In this document: positions 48,833 through 57,087 of the stretch, piece by piece
Layout of the letters: every line of letters starts with the position of its first letter
Position numbering within the stretch: the first letter of the stretch is position 1
Assembly: GCF_002860365.1 (NCBI RefSeq)
Contig: NZ_NMWT01000028.1
Span: forward strand, 248,001-312,000
DNA: 64,000 bases
From: Bifidobacterium parmae
GTDB lineage: Bacteria > Actinomycetota > Actinomycetes > Actinomycetales > Bifidobacteriaceae
Reading direction: 5' to 3'
Made by a program: the position numbers and the translations under genes
Notes under the pieces: model-generated
Database searches by the model: none
Told to the model about the DNA's origin: nothing
What the model saw: only the letters and a program-made list of their open reading frames with translations

Positions 48833-49288
48833 CTATCGCTCTTTGCGATCCAACGCGGATTGCAGGATCACGACGGCGGATTGCTGGTCCACCACCGGGC
48901 GGTGCTTCCGTCCGGCGATGTTCGCCTCATGCAGCTGTCGATGCGCGCTCACCGTGGTCAGTCGCTCGTCCATCAATTCTACGTCAGGTGTCGTATTCAG
49001 GTGGATGTCGCCGTCCTCGACCATGCGGTTGATGCGCTTGACGAGATTGGAGGCCCAACGGCGCGCCTTCTTGGCGCTTTTTCCCTCGTCGCCGTTGAGC
49101 AGCAGCGGCAGGCCGATGACGACGTGGTCGACCTGTTCGTCCTCGATGACGTAGATCACGTCGTCCAAGGCGCGGAACGAATCCCCGTACGCCTGGATGT
49201 TGCCGATGGGGTGTGCGAGGGTGAGCTCCGGGTCGGACAATGCGAGTCCGACCCGAGCATCACCCAGATCGATGCCAAGCCAAGTCAA
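48833..49288 (-). CDS. ruvX: Putative Holliday junction resolvase RuvX (YqgF)
   Basis: This 151-residue RNase H-fold nuclease shows WLGIDLGDARVGLALSD, VDHVVIGLPLLLNGDEGKSA and DVELMDERLTTVSAHRQL, the three acidic-site regions. YqgF proteins act in 16S 5'-end processing and possibly recombination. The start is TTG at 49288 (TTG ACT TGG), the only one giving the family N-terminus, with AAGGG inside the alaS end. It begins 5 bp after alaS. Confidence 0.9.
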   Translation of the reverse strand: MTWLGIDLGDARVGLALSDPELTLAHPIGNIQAYGDSFRALDDVIYVIEDEQVDHVVIGLPLLLNGDEGKSAKKARRWASNLVKRINRMVEDGDIHLNTTPDVELMDERLTTVSAHRQLHEANIAGRKHRPVVDQQSAVVILQSALDRKER

Positions 49289-49293
49289 ACGGC

Positions 49294-51987
49294 TCAGCCC
49301 TTCAGCGCCTCGTGCTCGAGCGCGGCGATCGCGTCGTCGATCTTCGACGCGTCCGCGCCGCCGCCCTGGGCGAAGTCCGGCTTGCCGCCGCCACCGCCGC
49401 CGAGGACCTTGGAGGCGCCGCGCACGAGATCGCCGGCCTTGATGCCGAGCTTGCGCGCGGCCTCGTTCGTGGCGACCGCGACCATCGGCTTGTCGTCGGC
49501 GCTCACGCCGGCGAGGGCCACGACGACCGGCGATTCCTCGCCGAGGCGGGAGCGCACGTCGAGCACGGTCTTGCGCAGCGCGTCGAACGAGCCGAAGTGG
49601 CCGACGTTCTTCGCGGCGACCTTGACGGGGGCCTGGGAGGCCTGCGCGCGCTTCACGAGCTCCGGGACGGCCGCGGCGAGCTGGCTCTCGTACATGGAGG
49701 CCAGTCGGCGGTCGGATTCCTTGAGCTTGGCGAGCAGCGCGTTGACGCGCTCGGCGAGCTCGTCCGGACGGGCGTTGAGCTTGTCGCTCAGCTGGGAGAC
49801 GAGCGCGTGCTCGCGGGCGTTGAACTCGTAGGCGCCGGCGCCCACCACGGCGTCGACGCGACGCACGCCGGAGCCGATGGAGGATTCGGACATGATGTTG
49901 ATGGCGCCGATCTTGCCGACGTGGTCGACGTGGGTGCCGCCGCACAGCTCGCGGCTCCAGCCGTCCTCGCCGATGGACACGACGCGCACGATGTCGCCGT
50001 ACTTCTCGCCGAACAGGTGCATCGCGCCGAGCGCGATGGCGTCGTCGAACTTCATCTCCTTGGTGGTGACGACGAGATTGTCGCGCAGACGGTCGTTGAC
50101 GCGCTCTTCGACGGCACTCATCACCTGCTTGGTCGGGGCCTTGGACCACTGGAAGTCGAAGCGCAGGCGGTTCGGGGCGTCCTCGGAGCCGCGCTGGGTG
50201 GCCTGCGGGCCGAGCTCCTCGCGCAGCGCCTTGTGCACCATGTGCGTGGCGGTGTGCGAACGGGCGATGGCGCCGCGGCGGGCCAGGTCGATGCTGGCGT
50301 TCACCTGCGTGCCGACGACCAGCGTGCCCTCGGTCAGGCGGCACTGGTGGACGATGAGGTCCTTGATCGGCTTCTGCACGTCGTCGACTTCGAGCACGGC
50401 GCCGTCGTCGGACAGGATCTCGCCCTGGTCGGCGAGCTGGCCGCCGGCCTCCGCGTAGAACGGGGTGCGGTCGAGCACGACCTCGATGTTGGCCGGTCCG
50501 GTGACGGCGGGCACGGAGCCCTTGCCCTCCTGCATGATGCCGAGCACGGTGGCGCGGGCGGACATGTCGGTGTAGCCGAGGAAGTCGATCGGCTTGACGA
50601 GCGTCTTCTTGAAGTCGTCGTAGACGGACAGGTCCACGTTGTGGCGCTTCTTGAGGGCGTCGGCGCGGGCGCGGCCCTTCTGCTCCGCCATGAGCTCGCG
50701 GAACTTGGCCTCGTCGACCTTCACGCCCTGGTCGGCGGCCATCTCGAGCGTAAGCTCGATCGGGAAGCCGTAGGTGTCGTGCAGCTTGAACGCGTCGTCG
50801 CCGGAGACGACCGCCTCGGACTTGCCTTCGGCGGAGTCCTTCTTCGCCTTCTTCACGGCGACGTCGAGGATCTCGATGCCGGATGTGAGGGTGCGGCGGA
50901 AGGCGTCCTCCTCGCCGTACGCGGATTCGCTCACCTCGTGGAACGTCTTGTTGAGCTCCGGGTAGCTGGGCTCCATGGCGGCCTTGGAGGTCGGGAACAG
51001 GGTGGGCAGCACCTCGTTCTCGACGCCGAGCACGCGCATGGCCTCGATGGTGCGGCGCAGCAGGCGGCGCAGCACGTAGCCGCGGCCGTTGTTGGAGGGG
51101 CGCACGCCGTCGGACATGATCATGAGCGCGGAGCGCACGTGGTCGGCCACGACGCGGAACTTGACGTCCATCGCCTCGTCCTCGCCGTACTTGCGGCCGG
51201 AGAGGCGCTCGGCGGCCTCGATGACGGGGAAGACCTCGTCGGTCTCGTAGATGTTGTTCTTGCCCTGCAGCAGGTAGGCGAGGCGCTCGAGGCCCGCACC
51301 GGTGTCGATGTTCTTGTTCTCGAGCTCGCCGACGATGTGCAGGTCGGTCTTGGACTTGACGTTGTCGACCTCGTAGTTCTCGAACACGAGGTCCCAGATC
51401 TCGATGTAGCGGTTCTCGTCGGCGATCGGGCCGCCCTCCTTGCCGAAGGCGGGGCCGCGGTCCACGTAGATCTCGGAGCAGGGGCCGCCGGGGCCGGGGC
51501 CGCCGGTGGTCCAGAAGTTGTCCTCCATGCCCATCTTCTGGATGTGCTCGGGGTCGACGCCCTCGTTGACCCACATGGAGCGGGCCTCCTCGTCGTCGGT
51601 GAACGTGGTCATCCACAGCTTCTCCGGGTCGAAGCCGTAGCCGCCCTTGTCCTGCGGGGAGGTGAGCAGCTCCCACGCGTAGTGGATGGCCTCCTCCTTG
51701 AAGTAGTCGCCGAAGGAGAAGTTGCCGATCATCTGGAAGAACGTGCCGTGGCGCGTGGTCTTGCCGACCTCGTCGATGTCGAGGGTGCGCACGCACTTCT
51801 GGTTGGAGGCCATGCGCTTGTGGGGCGGGGTCTGCTCGCCCATGAGGTACGGGATGAACGGGACCATGCCGGCGATGGTGAACAGCGTGGTCGGGTTCGG
51901 GGAGATCAGCGACGCGGAGGGGACGACCATGTGGTCGTGCGCCGCGAAATAGTCGAGGTAGCGCTTCGCGATTTCTGAGGTGCGCAT
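49294..51987 (-). CDS. alaS: Alanine-tRNA ligase
   Basis: This 897-residue class II synthetase has the aminoacylation domain from the N-terminus ([35 protein letters not shown]), the editing domain with [16 protein letters not shown] and [13 protein letters not shown] as metal site, and the C-terminal domain ending in the Gly-rich [14 protein letters not shown]. The ATG at 51987 with AAGGAG fits the family start; one 13 codons earlier has no ribosome-binding site. No T-box was seen. It is upstream of ruvX-mltG. Confidence 0.97.
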   Translation of the reverse strand: MRTSEIAKRYLDYFAAHDHMVVPSASLISPNPTTLFTIAGMVPFIPYLMGEQTPPHKRMASNQKCVRTLDIDEVGKTTRHGTFFQMIGNFSFGDYFKEEAIHYAWELLTSPQDKGGYGFDPEKLWMTTFTDDEEARSMWVNEGVDPEHIQKMGMEDNFWTTGGPGPGGPCSEIYVDRGPAFGKEGGPIADENRYIEIWDLVFENYEVDNVKSKTDLHIVGELENKNIDTGAGLERLAYLLQGKNNIYETDEVFPVIEAAERLSGRKYGEDEAMDVKFRVVADHVRSALMIMSDGVRPSNNGRGYVLRRLLRRTIEAMRVLGVENEVLPTLFPTSKAAMEPSYPELNKTFHEVSESAYGEEDAFRRTLTSGIEILDVAVKKAKKDSAEGKSEAVVSGDDAFKLHDTYGFPIELTLEMAADQGVKVDEAKFRELMAEQKGRARADALKKRHNVDLSVYDDFKKTLVKPIDFLGYTDMSARATVLGIMQEGKGSVPAVTGPANIEVVLDRTPFYAEAGGQLADQGEILSDDGAVLEVDDVQKPIKDLIVHQCRLTEGTLVVGTQVNASIDLARRGAIARSHTATHMVHKALREELGPQATQRGSEDAPNRLRFDFQWSKAPTKQVMSAVEERVNDRLRDNLVVTTKEMKFDDAIALGAMHLFGEKYGDIVRVVSIGEDGWSRELCGGTHVDHVGKIGAINIMSESSIGSGVRRVDAVVGAGAYEFNAREHALVSQLSDKLNARPDELAERVNALLAKLKESDRRLASMYESQLAAAVPELVKRAQASQAPVKVAAKNVGHFGSFDALRKTVLDVRSRLGEESPVVVALAGVSADDKPMVAVATNEAARKLGIKAGDLVRGASKVLGGGGGGKPDFAQGGGADASKIDDAIAALEHEALKG

Positions 51988-52074
51988 AAGCGGATGGAAC
52001 TCCTTGTTGTGTGTTTGTGCGGGCATGAGGGCCCTATGGGAACGTGCCTTCGCCGTAGTCGTCCTACATCATGC

Positions 52075-52105
52075 GTGTGCCGCCCGTACGGCGCGGGCGG
52101 CACAC
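52075..52105 (-). terminator. Hairpin between the DUF6167-like gene and alaS
   Basis: A perfect 12-bp GC stem (GTGTGCCGCCCG/CGGGCGGCACAC) and 7-nt loop, 14 bp past the upstream gene and about 90 bp before alaS. It probably ends the DUF948 transcript. Confidence 0.65.
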
Positions 52106-52119
52106 GACGCGGGACCGTC

Positions 52120-52356
52120 TCAGCGGCCTTCGCCGATGTACTGCTTGTTGAGTTCAGCCTCGCGGGCTCGGCGCGTGGCGTTGAACTCGTTGACGAGCCC
52201 TTCGAGCGTCTTCATGCCGACATGGTCCTGATCGGGGCCGAGCAGGAACTGCCGCGCCGCGTCCGGGGTGTTGGCCTTGACGTAGGCCTGGGCCTTGGTG
52301 ACGGCGATGACGCCGAGCGAGAAGCCGAGACCGACCCAGAAGATGCGTTTGAACAT
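52120..52356 (-). CDS. Small DUF6167-like membrane protein
   Basis: This 78-residue protein has one N-terminal transmembrane segment (FKRIFWVGLGFSLGVIAVTK) and a charged cytoplasmic tail (NATRRAREAELNKQYIGEGR). It matches the small actinobacterial protein found between a DUF948 gene and alaS (DUF6167). The ATG overlaps the DUF948 stop by one base (TGATG); a GTG one codon earlier is possible. Function unknown. Confidence 0.75.
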   Translation of the reverse strand: MFKRIFWVGLGFSLGVIAVTKAQAYVKANTPDAARQFLLGPDQDHVGMKTLEGLVNEFNATRRAREAELNKQYIGEGR

Positions 52357-52748
52357 CACTCCCCCTTGGTCTGGTCGTCGGGGCGCCCGGCGGACTGGCG
52401 GACGAGGAAGGACTGCGCGGTGGACTTGAGGGCGTACGCCGCGGAGGCGACCTTGATGACCGGCTTGCCGAGGAACGATCCGTACAGGTCGGTGAGCGCG
52501 CCCACGTTGTTGGCGGTCGTCGAGGCGGCGGCGGAGATCTTGTTGACGTCCTCCAGCGACTTGTTGACCTGCTTGACGGTGGTGACGCCCTCGTCGAGCG
52601 CCGGGATGGCGTGCTCGCCCGATTCGCGCACGGTGTCGGCGATCTGGTCGAACAGCTTGCCCAGACGGATCAGCGGATAGATCATGAACCCGGCGAGCAC
52701 GGCGAACGCTATCGCGGCGACGAGACCGGCGATCTCTCCAACTCCCAT
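52356..52748 (-). CDS. DUF948 membrane protein
   Basis: This 130-residue protein has an N-terminal transmembrane segment (EIAGLVAAIAFAVLAGFMIY), then a helical region of coiled-coil character (residues 35-100, with VNKSLEDVNKISAAASTTAN), the DUF948 pattern. Found with DUF6167 and alaS across actinomycetes. AGGAGG precedes the ATG. Role unknown; membrane or envelope organisation is a guess. Confidence 0.85.
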   Translation of the reverse strand: MGVGEIAGLVAAIAFAVLAGFMIYPLIRLGKLFDQIADTVRESGEHAIPALDEGVTTVKQVNKSLEDVNKISAAASTTANNVGALTDLYGSFLGKPVIKVASAAYALKSTAQSFLVRQSAGRPDDQTKGE

Positions 52749-52784
52749 ATTGCCTCCTAGTACACAGTTACCCGCACAAGACTA

Positions 52785-53459
52785 TCACTTGCCATACGAC
52801 ACGATGGCGATCGCCTCGGCGAACGGCTTGTCCGTATCGAAGTCGACGAGCGTGACGGAGCCGTTCGCGGGCCTCTCGCTCAGGTCGAGATCGGGCCCGC
52901 CGAAGCGGTGCCCGAGGCTCAGCAGGGTGTTGCCGTGCGAGATCTGGAGCACGTGGTCGCCGTCCCTGAGATCGGGGTTCGAGGCGATGAGCGCGAACGC
53001 CCCCTCGACGCGGGTCCAATACTCCTCGTCGGATTCCGCATCGTGGAACGGGTCGGCCTCCTTGAGGAAGTCGCGGGTGGCGGCGAGCCCGAACTTCGCG
53101 ACGATGTCGTTGTAGTTCTTCGCGCCGTGGGGGCCGCCGGCGGCGGTCCATGCGAGCGACATGTCCTGCCCTTCGAAGTAGCCGTAGCACTGCTCGCGGA
53201 AGTGCATGTCGGCGACGAGCGCGGGGCGTCGGTGCCCGGCGGCCTCGTTGATGTCGAGGATGCGCTTCGCGGTGGTCTCGGCGCGGGAGGTGTCCGAGCA
53301 GTAGGCGGCGGCGAAGTCGAGGCCTTCGAGCTTGCGTCCGGCCTTGTCGGCGTCGGCGAGTCCGGATTCGGTCAGGGGGGCGTTGCACCAGCCCTGGAGG
53401 CGGTTGTACTTGTTGAACGTGGTCTGTCCATGTCGGACGAGATGCAGGTGGAGAATCAT
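52785..53459 (-). CDS. Histidine phosphatase family protein
   Basis: This 224-residue protein has the RHG motif (LVRHGQTTFNK, His10), SDTSRAETTAKRIL, and the second His in LQISHGNTLLSLG. These are marks of the phosphoglycerate mutase/histidine phosphatase superfamily. It is probably a phosphatase rather than glycolytic mutase; substrate unknown. It lies between rpsD and DUF948, each separated by a gap, with a hairpin on the rpsD side. Confidence 0.9.
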   Translation of the reverse strand: MILHLHLVRHGQTTFNKYNRLQGWCNAPLTESGLADADKAGRKLEGLDFAAAYCSDTSRAETTAKRILDINEAAGHRRPALVADMHFREQCYGYFEGQDMSLAWTAAGGPHGAKNYNDIVAKFGLAATRDFLKEADPFHDAESDEEYWTRVEGAFALIASNPDLRDGDHVLQISHGNTLLSLGHRFGGPDLDLSERPANGSVTLVDFDTDKPFAEAIAIVSYGK

Positions 53460-53547
53460 GGCACCACTCTACAACGGGGAGCGGCGCGCCGGCCCCTCCC
53501 GGAGACGGCGAACGCCGCGACGACGACGCCGGATGCCCGGAAACGCG

Positions 53548-53582
53548 GAAACCCCGCGTCCCTTCCGGGAGCACGGGGTTTC
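53548..53582 (-). terminator. Terminator hairpin after rpsD
   Basis: GAAACCCCG pairs with CGGGGTTTC, and an inner TCCC/GGGA stem closes a small loop. It lies 45 bp past the rpsD stop; the minus strand continues CGCGTTTCC, a weak U-run. Confidence 0.65.
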
Positions 53583-53626
53583 GGCGGTATGTCCTTGACT
53601 GTATGTGATACAGAAGTGGGCCCGGA

Positions 53627-54253
53627 TCAGCGGGCGTAGAATTCGACCACGTACTGGATGTTGACCTGCACCGGCACCTCTTCGGCCTCCGGCTTGCGGG
53701 TCAGGGTGGCCTTGAGGGAGGCCAGGTTCACATCGAGGTAGCCCGGGACCGCGGGCAGGACATCGCGGTGGACGCCTTCGGCGGCGATCTGGAACGGGAC
53801 CATCGTCTGGCTCTTGGCCTTGACCTGGATGGTCTGGCCCGGCTTGACGCGGTAGGACGGGCGGTTCACGATGTTGCCGTCCACGAGGATGTGGCGGTGG
53901 GTCACGAACTGGCGGGCCTGGGCGGTGGTGCGGGCGAAGCCGGCGCGCAGGACCAGGTTGTCGAGGCGGACCTCGAGATCGGCCAGCATGGCGTTGCCGG
54001 TCTGGCCGGCGGTGCGGGTGGCCTTCTCGTAGGAGGCGCGCAGCTGCTTCTCGGACACGCCGTACTGGGCGCGCAGACGCTGCTTCTCGCGCAGACGCAC
54101 CGCGTAATCGGACTCGGTGCGGCGGCGGGTGCGGCCGTGCTCACCCGGAGCGTACGGGCGCTTCTCGAAGATGCGCTGGGCCTTCGGGGTCAGGGCGATG
54201 CCGAGGGCGCGGGACAGGCGCACCTGACGGCGGGAACGCTGAACGTTCGTCAT
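53627..54253 (-). CDS. rpsD: 30S ribosomal protein S4
   Basis: This 208-residue primary 16S-binding protein shows RLSRALGIALTPKAQRIFEK, RPYAPGEHGRTRRRTESDYA and the S4 domain LDNLVLRAGFARTTAQARQF. It is the form without the N-terminal Zn cysteines. Here rpsD is separate from the alpha ribosomal operon, as in many actinomycetes near alaS. The start at 54253 has a weak AGAGAACAACCGAA ribosome-binding site. Confidence 0.97.
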   Translation of the reverse strand: MTNVQRSRRQVRLSRALGIALTPKAQRIFEKRPYAPGEHGRTRRRTESDYAVRLREKQRLRAQYGVSEKQLRASYEKATRTAGQTGNAMLADLEVRLDNLVLRAGFARTTAQARQFVTHRHILVDGNIVNRPSYRVKPGQTIQVKAKSQTMVPFQIAAEGVHRDVLPAVPGYLDVNLASLKATLTRKPEAEEVPVQVNIQYVVEFYAR

Positions 54254-54459
54254 TTCGGTTGTTCTCTTTCTGTCGTTATCTGAACGGAACGCGAGGCGCC
54301 TATGCGGCGTTTCGCGCTGAGTCGGGCCTCTCCAACGCTTCATCGTGATTGCTCACGAGCGGCCGTATCATTCGGATTCTGACGATTCCGGCTGCCGACC
54401 CGTTGACGGGCTAAGACTCCAGATGACGTCCACCTTGCGGCAGACACCAGTCGTCTAAT

Positions 54460-55224
54460 CTACACCCATGCCCGGGACAACGTCCCGGCGTCCATGCGGT
54501 ACACCGTGTCGGCGTAGTCGATCGCATCCGCGTCGTGCGTGACCATGAGCACGCCGACGCCGGAGTCCGCACGTTCGCGCAACAGGCGCATGACCGTCGT
54601 GGTGCTGTCCGCGTCGAGGTCGCCGGTCGGCTCGTCGGCGATGATGAGTTTCGGATCGTTGACGAGGGCGCGGGCGATCGACACGCGACGCATCTCGCCT
54701 CCGGACAGTTCTCGTGGATAGCACCCCGCGAGACCGTCGACGCCGAGCCGTTCCAGCAGCCGCAGAGCGCGATCGACGAGCCGATCACGGCCTTCCCCGT
54801 CCCCGCCATCGCGTTCTTCCGACGGCACCGTCTCGTTCTTCTCATCCGGGAAGAACGTGGCGGGCAGAATCACGTTGTCGAGCACGGGCAGATTGCCGAG
54901 CAGCGTCTGCTCCTGCGTGACGAATCCGATGGTCCGGTTGCGCAGGAGCGACAGTCCGCGGTCGTCGAGGTCGGCGATGCGCAGACCGTCCACTTCGACG
55001 GATCCGCCGGTGGGCCGCACGAGGCCGGCGATCATGTTGATGAGCGTGCTTTTGCCGTTGCCGGAGCGTCCGACGATGGCGACGAACCCGCCGGCGTCCA
55101 GTTCGAGGGTCACATGGCTCACCGCGTCGAACGGCCTGCCTCGGCGTGTGAAGGTCCGGGTCAGGTCGTCGATGCGCAGCAGCGGGGTCGTGTCCGGGGA
55201 TCGTCGCTCTGTTTCGGCCGTCAT
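54460..55224 (-). CDS. ABC transporter ATP-binding protein (LolD/MacB type)
   Basis: This 254-residue ATPase has GRSGNGKST (52-60), QEQTLLGNLPVLDNVILPAT (Q-loop), LSGGEMRRVSIARAL and LIIADEPTGDLD. An acidic insertion (FFPDEKNETVPSEERDGGDG, shown in part) between Q-loop and signature is unusual. It follows the FtsX-type permease by 1 bp, with AAGGAGGGG inside the permease end, so the two form one transporter. The substrate is unknown. Confidence 0.93.
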   Translation of the reverse strand: MTAETERRSPDTTPLLRIDDLTRTFTRRGRPFDAVSHVTLELDAGGFVAIVGRSGNGKSTLINMIAGLVRPTGGSVEVDGLRIADLDDRGLSLLRNRTIGFVTQEQTLLGNLPVLDNVILPATFFPDEKNETVPSEERDGGDGEGRDRLVDRALRLLERLGVDGLAGCYPRELSGGEMRRVSIARALVNDPKLIIADEPTGDLDADSTTTVMRLLRERADSGVGVLMVTHDADAIDYADTVYRMDAGTLSRAWV

Positions 55225-55225
55225 G

Positions 55226-56443
55226 TCAGCGCCCCTCCTTGAGGATGATGTCGGCGTCGGCGCGGGAGATCCTGCCCATGACGGCGAACGACGAGACGAC
55301 GCCGACCGCCGTGGAGCAGGCGATGGCGAGCAGGGCGAGGCCGATGACCGTCCAGGGGCCGGCCTGCAGGTACGGCAGTTGGAGTCTGCTGCCGATGAGC
55401 GCGCTGAACGGCAGAATGCCCAACGCGCCAGCCGCGACGCCGATCACGCCGCCGGCCGCCCCGACGACGGCTGCCTCCTTCGCGATGACGCCGTTGACCA
55501 TGGCGCGCGTGGCGCCCATGATGCGCAGCGACGCGAATTCGCGTTTGCGTTCGTTGGCGCTGGCCGCGAACACGGCGAGCAGGACGACGAAGCCCATCGC
55601 CCACAACGCGGCGACGAACGCCGTCATATAGCCGGTCAGCGCGCCCAGCGCGGTCTTCGTCGCCGCGGTCACGCCTCCCGGGTACACGTAGCCGAGATCG
55701 GCGAACCGCGTGTCGATCCGTTTGACGTTCGCGGCGACGGTCTGCGGATCGTAGCCATCCTTCACCTTGATCATCACGGTGGAGACGGCCTTGCCCGCGT
55801 ATTCCTCGGGCATGACGCGCTTGGAGACCGCGGCGGACGCTTCGACCATGTCGGGCACGGTGTTCCGGTTGATGAACACGGAGTTGTCGAGCCCGGTGCC
55901 GGTGTTCGCGAGTTGGGCGACGACCGGCCAGCTACGTCCGTAGAGTTCGATGGTGCCGTCCGTGGAGACGTTGACGTTCGCCCCGGCGACCATCTGCCCG
56001 TCCTCCAGATCGCCTTGGAACTGGGAGGCCACCCATGGCGCGATGACGAAATCGGTGGCGGGATCGTAGCCGATGATCTGGAGCTTCTCCTCGCAGCATG
56101 CGGCGGCGAGCGACGAGATGTAGGTCTGTTCGGTGGCCTGTGCGATGCCGTCGGCTTGTTCGATCTTGCGCGCGATGTCGTGGGTGAAGTAGAACGTGCT
56201 GGAGTTCGAGCCGGTGAGCAGCGCTTCGGCCTGGTTCGCGCTGTTCTGCGGCACGACCATGAGGTCGGCTCCGAGTCGGCGCTCCATGCTGCGCATGCCG
56301 TTGCCGAGGTTCATGCCGAGCATGGTTCCGCCGAACAGGGCGATGGCGAGCACGGTGACGACGGCGAGCAGCGCCGTCGTGCGCAGGGGTTTGCGTGCGA
56401 GGTTCGCGAGGGGAAGGCCGCGGAGCGTGACGTGCGCGTCCAT
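55226..56443 (-). CDS. FtsX/MacB-type ABC permease with an extracytoplasmic CC motif
   Basis: This 405-residue permease has one N-terminal helix (about 19-41), a large extracytoplasmic domain (about 45-260), and three C-terminal helices with the FtsX pattern (ANERKREFASLRIMGATRAM). In the outer domain lies YISSLAAACCEEKLQIIGYD, a vicinal Cys116-Cys117 pair that could bind metal or thiol. The ATG at 56443 is chosen; a GTG at 56467 overlapping the DUF4418 stop (GTGA) would add 8 residues. It is middle of a three-gene operon. Confidence 0.85.
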   Translation of the reverse strand: MDAHVTLRGLPLANLARKPLRTTALLAVVTVLAIALFGGTMLGMNLGNGMRSMERRLGADLMVVPQNSANQAEALLTGSNSSTFYFTHDIARKIEQADGIAQATEQTYISSLAAACCEEKLQIIGYDPATDFVIAPWVASQFQGDLEDGQMVAGANVNVSTDGTIELYGRSWPVVAQLANTGTGLDNSVFINRNTVPDMVEASAAVSKRVMPEEYAGKAVSTVMIKVKDGYDPQTVAANVKRIDTRFADLGYVYPGGVTAATKTALGALTGYMTAFVAALWAMGFVVLLAVFAASANERKREFASLRIMGATRAMVNGVIAKEAAVVGAAGGVIGVAAGALGILPFSALIGSRLQLPYLQAGPWTVIGLALLAIACSTAVGVVSSFAVMGRISRADADIILKEGR

Positions 56444-56463
56444 GGCGTCGTCGTGTCGCGTCG

Positions 56464-56856
56464 TCACGCGCGGGACCGGGAGTCGAGCCACGTGCCGATC
56501 GCCGCGAAGACGATGCCGAGCACGGCGAGCACGATGAGGGTAGGCAGCATGACCATGCGGCAGTGCATCATCGCGCCCGGGCAGATGCCGATGAGGATCG
56601 TGGGCACGGCGAGCAGCAGCAGGCAGTCGGCGATGACGGCGATGTTGAGACCCATGCGGGTCTTCGGTCCGACGAACAAGGCGACGACGCCGAGGGCGAG
56701 GATCACGATGCCGATGCCGGTGGCGGCCTGCTGCGACCAGTGGCAGGCGCCGAACGTATCGTGCCCCTGGCAGGCGTGCGCGAAGGTCTGCGGCGCGATG
56801 GCGGTCAGGGCGCCGACGATGACGGAGGGGACGGATGCGATGAGCTTGTTCTTCAT
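56464..56856 (-). CDS. DUF4418 four-helix membrane protein
   Basis: This 130-residue protein has four transmembrane helices. The two outward-facing loops are rich in possible metal ligands: HACQGHDTFGACHW (His27, Cys29, His32, Cys38, His39) and ICPGAMMHCRMVM (Cys92, Met96, Met97, His98, Cys99). These are DUF4418 marks. It is first in the operon with the permease and ATPase. Function undescribed; metal or thiol handling with the transporter is inference. Confidence 0.8.
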   Translation of the reverse strand: MKNKLIASVPSVIVGALTAIAPQTFAHACQGHDTFGACHWSQQAATGIGIVILALGVVALFVGPKTRMGLNIAVIADCLLLLAVPTILIGICPGAMMHCRMVMLPTLIVLAVLGIVFAAIGTWLDSRSRA

Positions 56857-56962
56857 GGTTCTCTCTTCCTGTGCTGCGGTTCCGATTCCGGAACGTCAGG
56901 CATTATGGGCAGATAATCCCATGGAACACAAGTCTTGACTTTCGCCCGCGTCCCTGCTACAG

Positions 56963-57080
56963 GTCAGAGCTTCTCGATGGCCGAGCCGTCAAACGGACGG
57001 CCCGGTGGGGCGTCCGTAGGCGAGGTGAGCGGCGGCAGCCGCGAAGGGCGCCTATCGAGAAGCCGTCAGAGCTTCTCGAT
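56963..57080. repeat. 16-bp direct repeat of the pcrA 3' end
   Basis: GTCAGAGCTTCTCGAT occurs at 56963-56978 and again at 57065-57080, 102 bp apart. The second copy contains the pcrA stop codon and last codons; the first, in the downstream spacer, would encode the same Ile-Glu-Lys-Leu-stop. Between them ACGGACG/CGTCCGT (56993-57017) forms a further hairpin. Confidence 0.7.
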
Positions 57081-57087
57081 AGGCGCC
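57047..57087 (-). terminator. Perfect 17-bp inverted repeat spanning the pcrA stop codon
   Basis: GGCGCCTATCGAGAAGC (57047-57063) pairs with its exact complement (57071-57087) over a 7-nt loop. The right arm is the last codons of pcrA, and the stop codon (57066-57068) is in the loop. No U-tract follows. Confidence 0.75.

Noticed and set aside
48833-51796. A 987-codon minus-strand frame
   Set aside because: Its upstream part is out of frame with alaS and has Arg/Gly-rich shadow composition. Only the last 151 codons (ruvX) are real.
49240-51978. A 912-codon plus-strand frame
   Set aside because: Antisense to alaS; composition is Val/Gly/Asp/His-rich shadow with no family motif.
51988-52119. 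T-box leader for alaS
   Set aside because: No T-box consensus or antiterminator was found; the hairpin here fits a terminator of the upstream genes.
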